Origin: an uncultured Eubacteriales bacterium
Lineage (GTDB): Bacteria > Bacillota > Clostridia > Oscillospirales > CAG-382
Length of the DNA stretch: 44,633 nt
Reading direction: 5' to 3'
Assembly: GCA_934479825.1 (NCBI GenBank)
Contig: CAKSOW010000023.1
Location: 1-44,633 of the forward strand
The notes below the pieces were generated by a model that ran no database searches, was not told where the DNA came from, and saw only the letters and a list, made by a program, of their open reading frames with translations. The translations under genes were made by a program, and so were the position numbers. Shown here piece by piece: positions 42,578 to 44,633 of the stretch. The stretch's first letter is position 1, and each line of letters starts with the position of its first letter.

Positions 42578-42955
42578 TCAATTGTTCGGAATCAAAACGT
42601 TTTTCAATAATCGGAAAGATTTCGGTTTTCCTTCAAACGCCAGTATCTCAAACACGTCAAAACGCACTTTTAACGACGCTATATAAGTATTGTCCTTATA
42701 TTCGCACAAAAATTCATTTGCCGTATTAACAATATGCAACATTTTTTCGGTATTTACAGCTTGTGCCGGTTTTTGTGATAAAACCGCACGGAGTTTGACC
42801 TCTGCAAATACAATATATGCGTCTTTTTCGGCAATGATGTCGATTTCGCCGTGTGAGCCTTTAAAATTGCGGCACAGGATCCGATATCCGTTTTTTTCGT
42901 AATAAGAAGCGGCAAAAGCTTCTCCGGCATCGCCGCGTGCACGGTTACTTTCCAT
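42578..42955 (-). CDS. yraN: YraN family (UPF0102) endonuclease-fold protein
   Basis: 125 residues. The nuclease-fold pattern of the family is intact: GDAGEAFAASYYEKNGYRILCRNFKG, then GEIDIIAEKDAYIVFAEVKLR (Glu-Ile-Asp and Glu-Val-Lys are the PD-(D/E)XK core). The role is not established; it commonly follows rnhB, as here. Two bases separate the rnhB stop from its ATG, with no good ribosome site, suggesting coupled translation. A+T-richer than its neighbours. Confidence 0.93.
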   Translation of the reverse strand: MESNRARGDAGEAFAASYYEKNGYRILCRNFKGSHGEIDIIAEKDAYIVFAEVKLRAVLSQKPAQAVNTEKMLHIVNTANEFLCEYKDNTYIASLKVRFDVFEILAFEGKPKSFRLLKNVLIPNN

Positions 42956-42957
42956 AG

Positions 42958-43620
42958 CTATTTTATGCCGGGCAGGCTATGTCCGTGCTTTTCGGCGTAT
43001 TTCTTAAAAAAGCTGGGGCGGTGTTCCGGGCACAAGCCGTATTTTTCGATTGCGTCATAATGCGCTTTGGTGCCATAACCTTTATGGCGTGCAAAACCGT
43101 ATTCGGGATACGTTTTATCGAGATATTCAAGGCAATAAGCGTCACGCTCGGTTTTGGCAAGGATAGAAGCGGCGGCGATAGACGGGCATTTTGCGTCGCC
43201 GCCCACGACCGGCCGGCAGGGAATTTTTATCGATTCGGCGTGGTCTCCGTCGATAAGGGCAAAAGTCGGAGCGACGGAAAGCTGTCCGATAGCGCGGTTC
43301 ATCGCTAAAAGCGCGGCGCCGAGAATATTATATGTTTCGATCTCATCAACCTCGCAAAAAGCGACGGCATAGGCTTTGGCATATGTTTTGATCGCTTTGG
43401 CAAGGGCTGTACGTTTTTTTTCAGAGAGTTTTTTAGAATCGTTCAGGCCGGCAAGTTCGGGAATATCCTGATAATTCTCCGGCAGAATGACAGCGGCGGC
43501 ATAGACGCGGCCGACAAGGGGGCCGCGTCCGGCCTCATCTGCGCCGCAGATGACGGCGCCCTCCGGGCAGAGAGATCTTTCGTATTCGATTGAAATTTCG
43601 GAGTTCTGTATTTTACTCAT
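42958..43620 (-). CDS. rnhB: Ribonuclease HII
   Basis: Removes ribonucleotides and RNA primers from DNA-RNA hybrids. 220 residues from ATG 43620, which has AAGGAGATATCG directly upstream; the frame stays open for 11 more codons into the repeat. Catalytic carboxylates: GADEAGRGPLVG (Asp28, Glu29) and LIDGDHAESI, with KCPSIAAASILAKTERD. C terminus HRPSFFKKYAEKHG. First gene of an rnhB-yraN-dipeptidase unit; cassette A copy 8 starts only 12 bases before the ATG, so the leader is made of repeat. Confidence 0.96.
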   Translation of the reverse strand: MSKIQNSEISIEYERSLCPEGAVICGADEAGRGPLVGRVYAAAVILPENYQDIPELAGLNDSKKLSEKKRTALAKAIKTYAKAYAVAFCEVDEIETYNILGAALLAMNRAIGQLSVAPTFALIDGDHAESIKIPCRPVVGGDAKCPSIAAASILAKTERDAYCLEYLDKTYPEYGFARHKGYGTKAHYDAIEKYGLCPEHRPSFFKKYAEKHGHSLPGIK

Positions 43621-43631
43621 CGATATCTCCT

Positions 43632-43712
43632 TAGGGCGGCTTTGCCGCGACATATTCTCACGCGTATGCGTGAGTGGCAGACCCGGCAGGGGCTGCCGGG
43701 GAACCGGGTTAC
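43632..43712 (-). repeat. Cassette A copy 8 (left edge of island 6) in the rnhB leader
   Basis: GGGCGGC-TTT-GCCGC, CTCACGC-GTAT-GCGTGAG, GGCAGACCCGGCAGGGGCTGCC, the last identical to copy 2. Directly upstream of the rnhB ribosome site. Confidence 0.85.
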
Positions 43713-44572
43713 TTTTGCGAAAGTAACCAAAGTGGCACTTTGGGATTGCCTGTTTTTTTCCGGAAAGCTCCGAAAGGGGCTCTTAGGGAAATTTTCTTTT
43801 TTTCGGAAAATTTCCCTAAGGGACGATATACGTACTTTTCGCTTGTACGAAAAGTACCAAAAGAGACGTTTTTTCTGTTACTTTTTGCGGCGTGCAAAAA
43901 GTAACCAAAAACACGCCGAGGCGGCGAAGCGCCGTTGCAAAATAGCGACCCTCTGGACTCCCGGAGAGCGGTTCAAAACCCGTGCGGTGGTTTTTAAGTA
44001 AAATTTGAAACGTTGAGCACGTTAAGATTTTTTGCGAAAGTCTATTAGTCGCTAAACGCACGGCCATGTTTTGAACCGGTGCGAAAGGACAATTTCGGAT
44101 TAAACGCAAAATCGGGTTTTGCGGAAATTTGAAGTTGCAGTGCGGGCTTGCCGCCGCAAGCAGGGTTTTAAAAGAGAAACTGCACGTTATATTGGTGCGG
44201 TGAAAAATTTGAGATTTATCAAAAATGTTTTTGTGAGCAGAAAACTGGAATTTCGCATTCTTACCCGAAACTCTCTACTTTTTTGGAAATAACCTTCTGT
44301 TTGCCAAAAAGCGAACTCCCACCAATCTCCCCCGTTTCATGAAACACATAGCTTACTGTCCGCCCAAATCAAAGCTTCTCTTTTTATAAATACCCTCAAA
44401 TCCTTACGCAGTAAAGCCGCCATTTCGCACCGGTTCAAAGCATGAAAGCTGTTTTAGTGACGAACCGATTAAATTTCTATAAAAAGCATGCCGATACACT
44501 GCTTTGAACCGCACCCCGGGAGTCCAGAGGTCAGCAGACCTTTGGGGTACTTTTTGGTTACTTTTTCGTACA
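43713..44572 (+). repeat. Island 6: core copy 6 (arm X - centre - arm Y)
   Basis: Left array: GTTACTTTTG/CGAAAGTAAC, GGGAAATTTTC ... GAAAATTTCCC, GTACTTTTCG-CTTGTA-CGAAAAGTAC, GTTACTTTTTGC-GGCGT-GCAAAAAGTAAC. An extra GGCGAAGCGCC segment follows. Left arm X is 43970-44077 (108 bp), centre 44078-44431, right arm Y 44432-44510. Arm Y pairs GGTTCAAAGCA / TGCTTTGAACC. The right flank (CCCCGGGAGTCC) and the start of a GTTACTTTTTCG hairpin run to 44572. No gene seen. Confidence 0.88.
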
Positions 44573-44615
44573 CTTGAATTTTCAAGTCAAGTGCAAGAGC
44601 AAATTGTAAAAAGAT
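44573..44615. repeat. 43-bp inverted repeat, right window end
   Basis: Exact reverse complement of 1-43. It is followed by 18 bases (to 44633) containing AAAAGGAGAAAG, which would suit as the ribosome site of a plus-strand gene beginning just past the window. Confidence 0.85.
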
Positions 44616-44633
44616 TCAAAAGGAGAAAGCCAG

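Overview
The window reads as chromosomal DNA of an endospore-forming member of the Bacillota, class Clostridia. Supporting evidence is a complete spoIIA operon (spoIIAA-spoIIAB-sigF), a gerA-type germinant-receptor operon, an IreB-type phosphoprotein, vegetative promoters of TTGACA-17-TATAAT type, and strong AGGAGG-like ribosome sites. I cannot name a genus. No rRNA, tRNA, CRISPR array, transposase, integrase or phage gene was recognised.

Layout. 1-887: repeat island 0. 888-7613 (minus strand): livJ-H-M-G-F branched-chain-type amino-acid ABC importer with asnS at the 3' end of the same unit. 7842-8514 (plus): ireB and a small conserved Clostridia-type gene of unknown function. 8641-14235 (minus): tepA-like ClpP-family protein, mntP, and a heterodimeric ABC exporter. 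14370-14810 (plus): small four-helix membrane protein. 14843-18312: repeat island 1, then the minus-strand operon gerAA - truncated gerAC-like lipoprotein - gerAB. 18503-20105 (plus): spoIIA. 20106-21188: repeat island 2. 21269-22285 (minus) galE, divergent from 22549-24690 (plus) feoB. 24735-25882: repeat island 3. 25985-29131 (plus): Sm_multidrug_ex protein, CPBP protease, tadA, Gfo/Idh/MocA oxidoreductase. 29132-30190: repeat island 4. 30191-31588 (minus): orphan GHKL histidine kinase. 31805-32075: a second repeat family. 32060-40348 (minus): thrC-murD-proA-acyl-CoA ligase-two WbsX/GH99-like paralogs, tightly packed. 40394-41550: repeat island 5. 41557-43620 (minus): rnhB-yraN-M19 dipeptidase. 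43632-44633: repeat island 6.

Most of the individual genes are ordinary core or accessory genes. The remarkable content is the non-coding repeat system, roughly 15 % of the window. Islands of about 1.1 kb sit only between transcription units. A full island is an imperfect giant inverted structure: a GC-rich cassette A at each outer edge, a tandem array of short perfect hairpins separated by a conserved linker, a small GAGGG/CCCTC hairpin, and a core. The core (six copies) is a conserved centre of about 350-440 bp flanked by two arms. Each arm is bounded by GGTTCAAA ... TTTGAACC and can fold as a 10-11 bp stem, followed in X and Z by an asymmetric bulge and a second 7 bp stem. Read in a common orientation, the left arm is always type X, whereas the right arm is X, Y or Z. 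This constant-left, swappable-right arrangement, with stems that keep pairing while their sequence changes, is the best candidate for an undescribed element. No enzyme that could move it is encoded here.

The window ends are 43-bp perfect inverted copies of each other and both lie in this repeat family, so the contig probably stops where assembly broke at repeats. All gene calls rest on reading motifs and layout by eye; no search was run.
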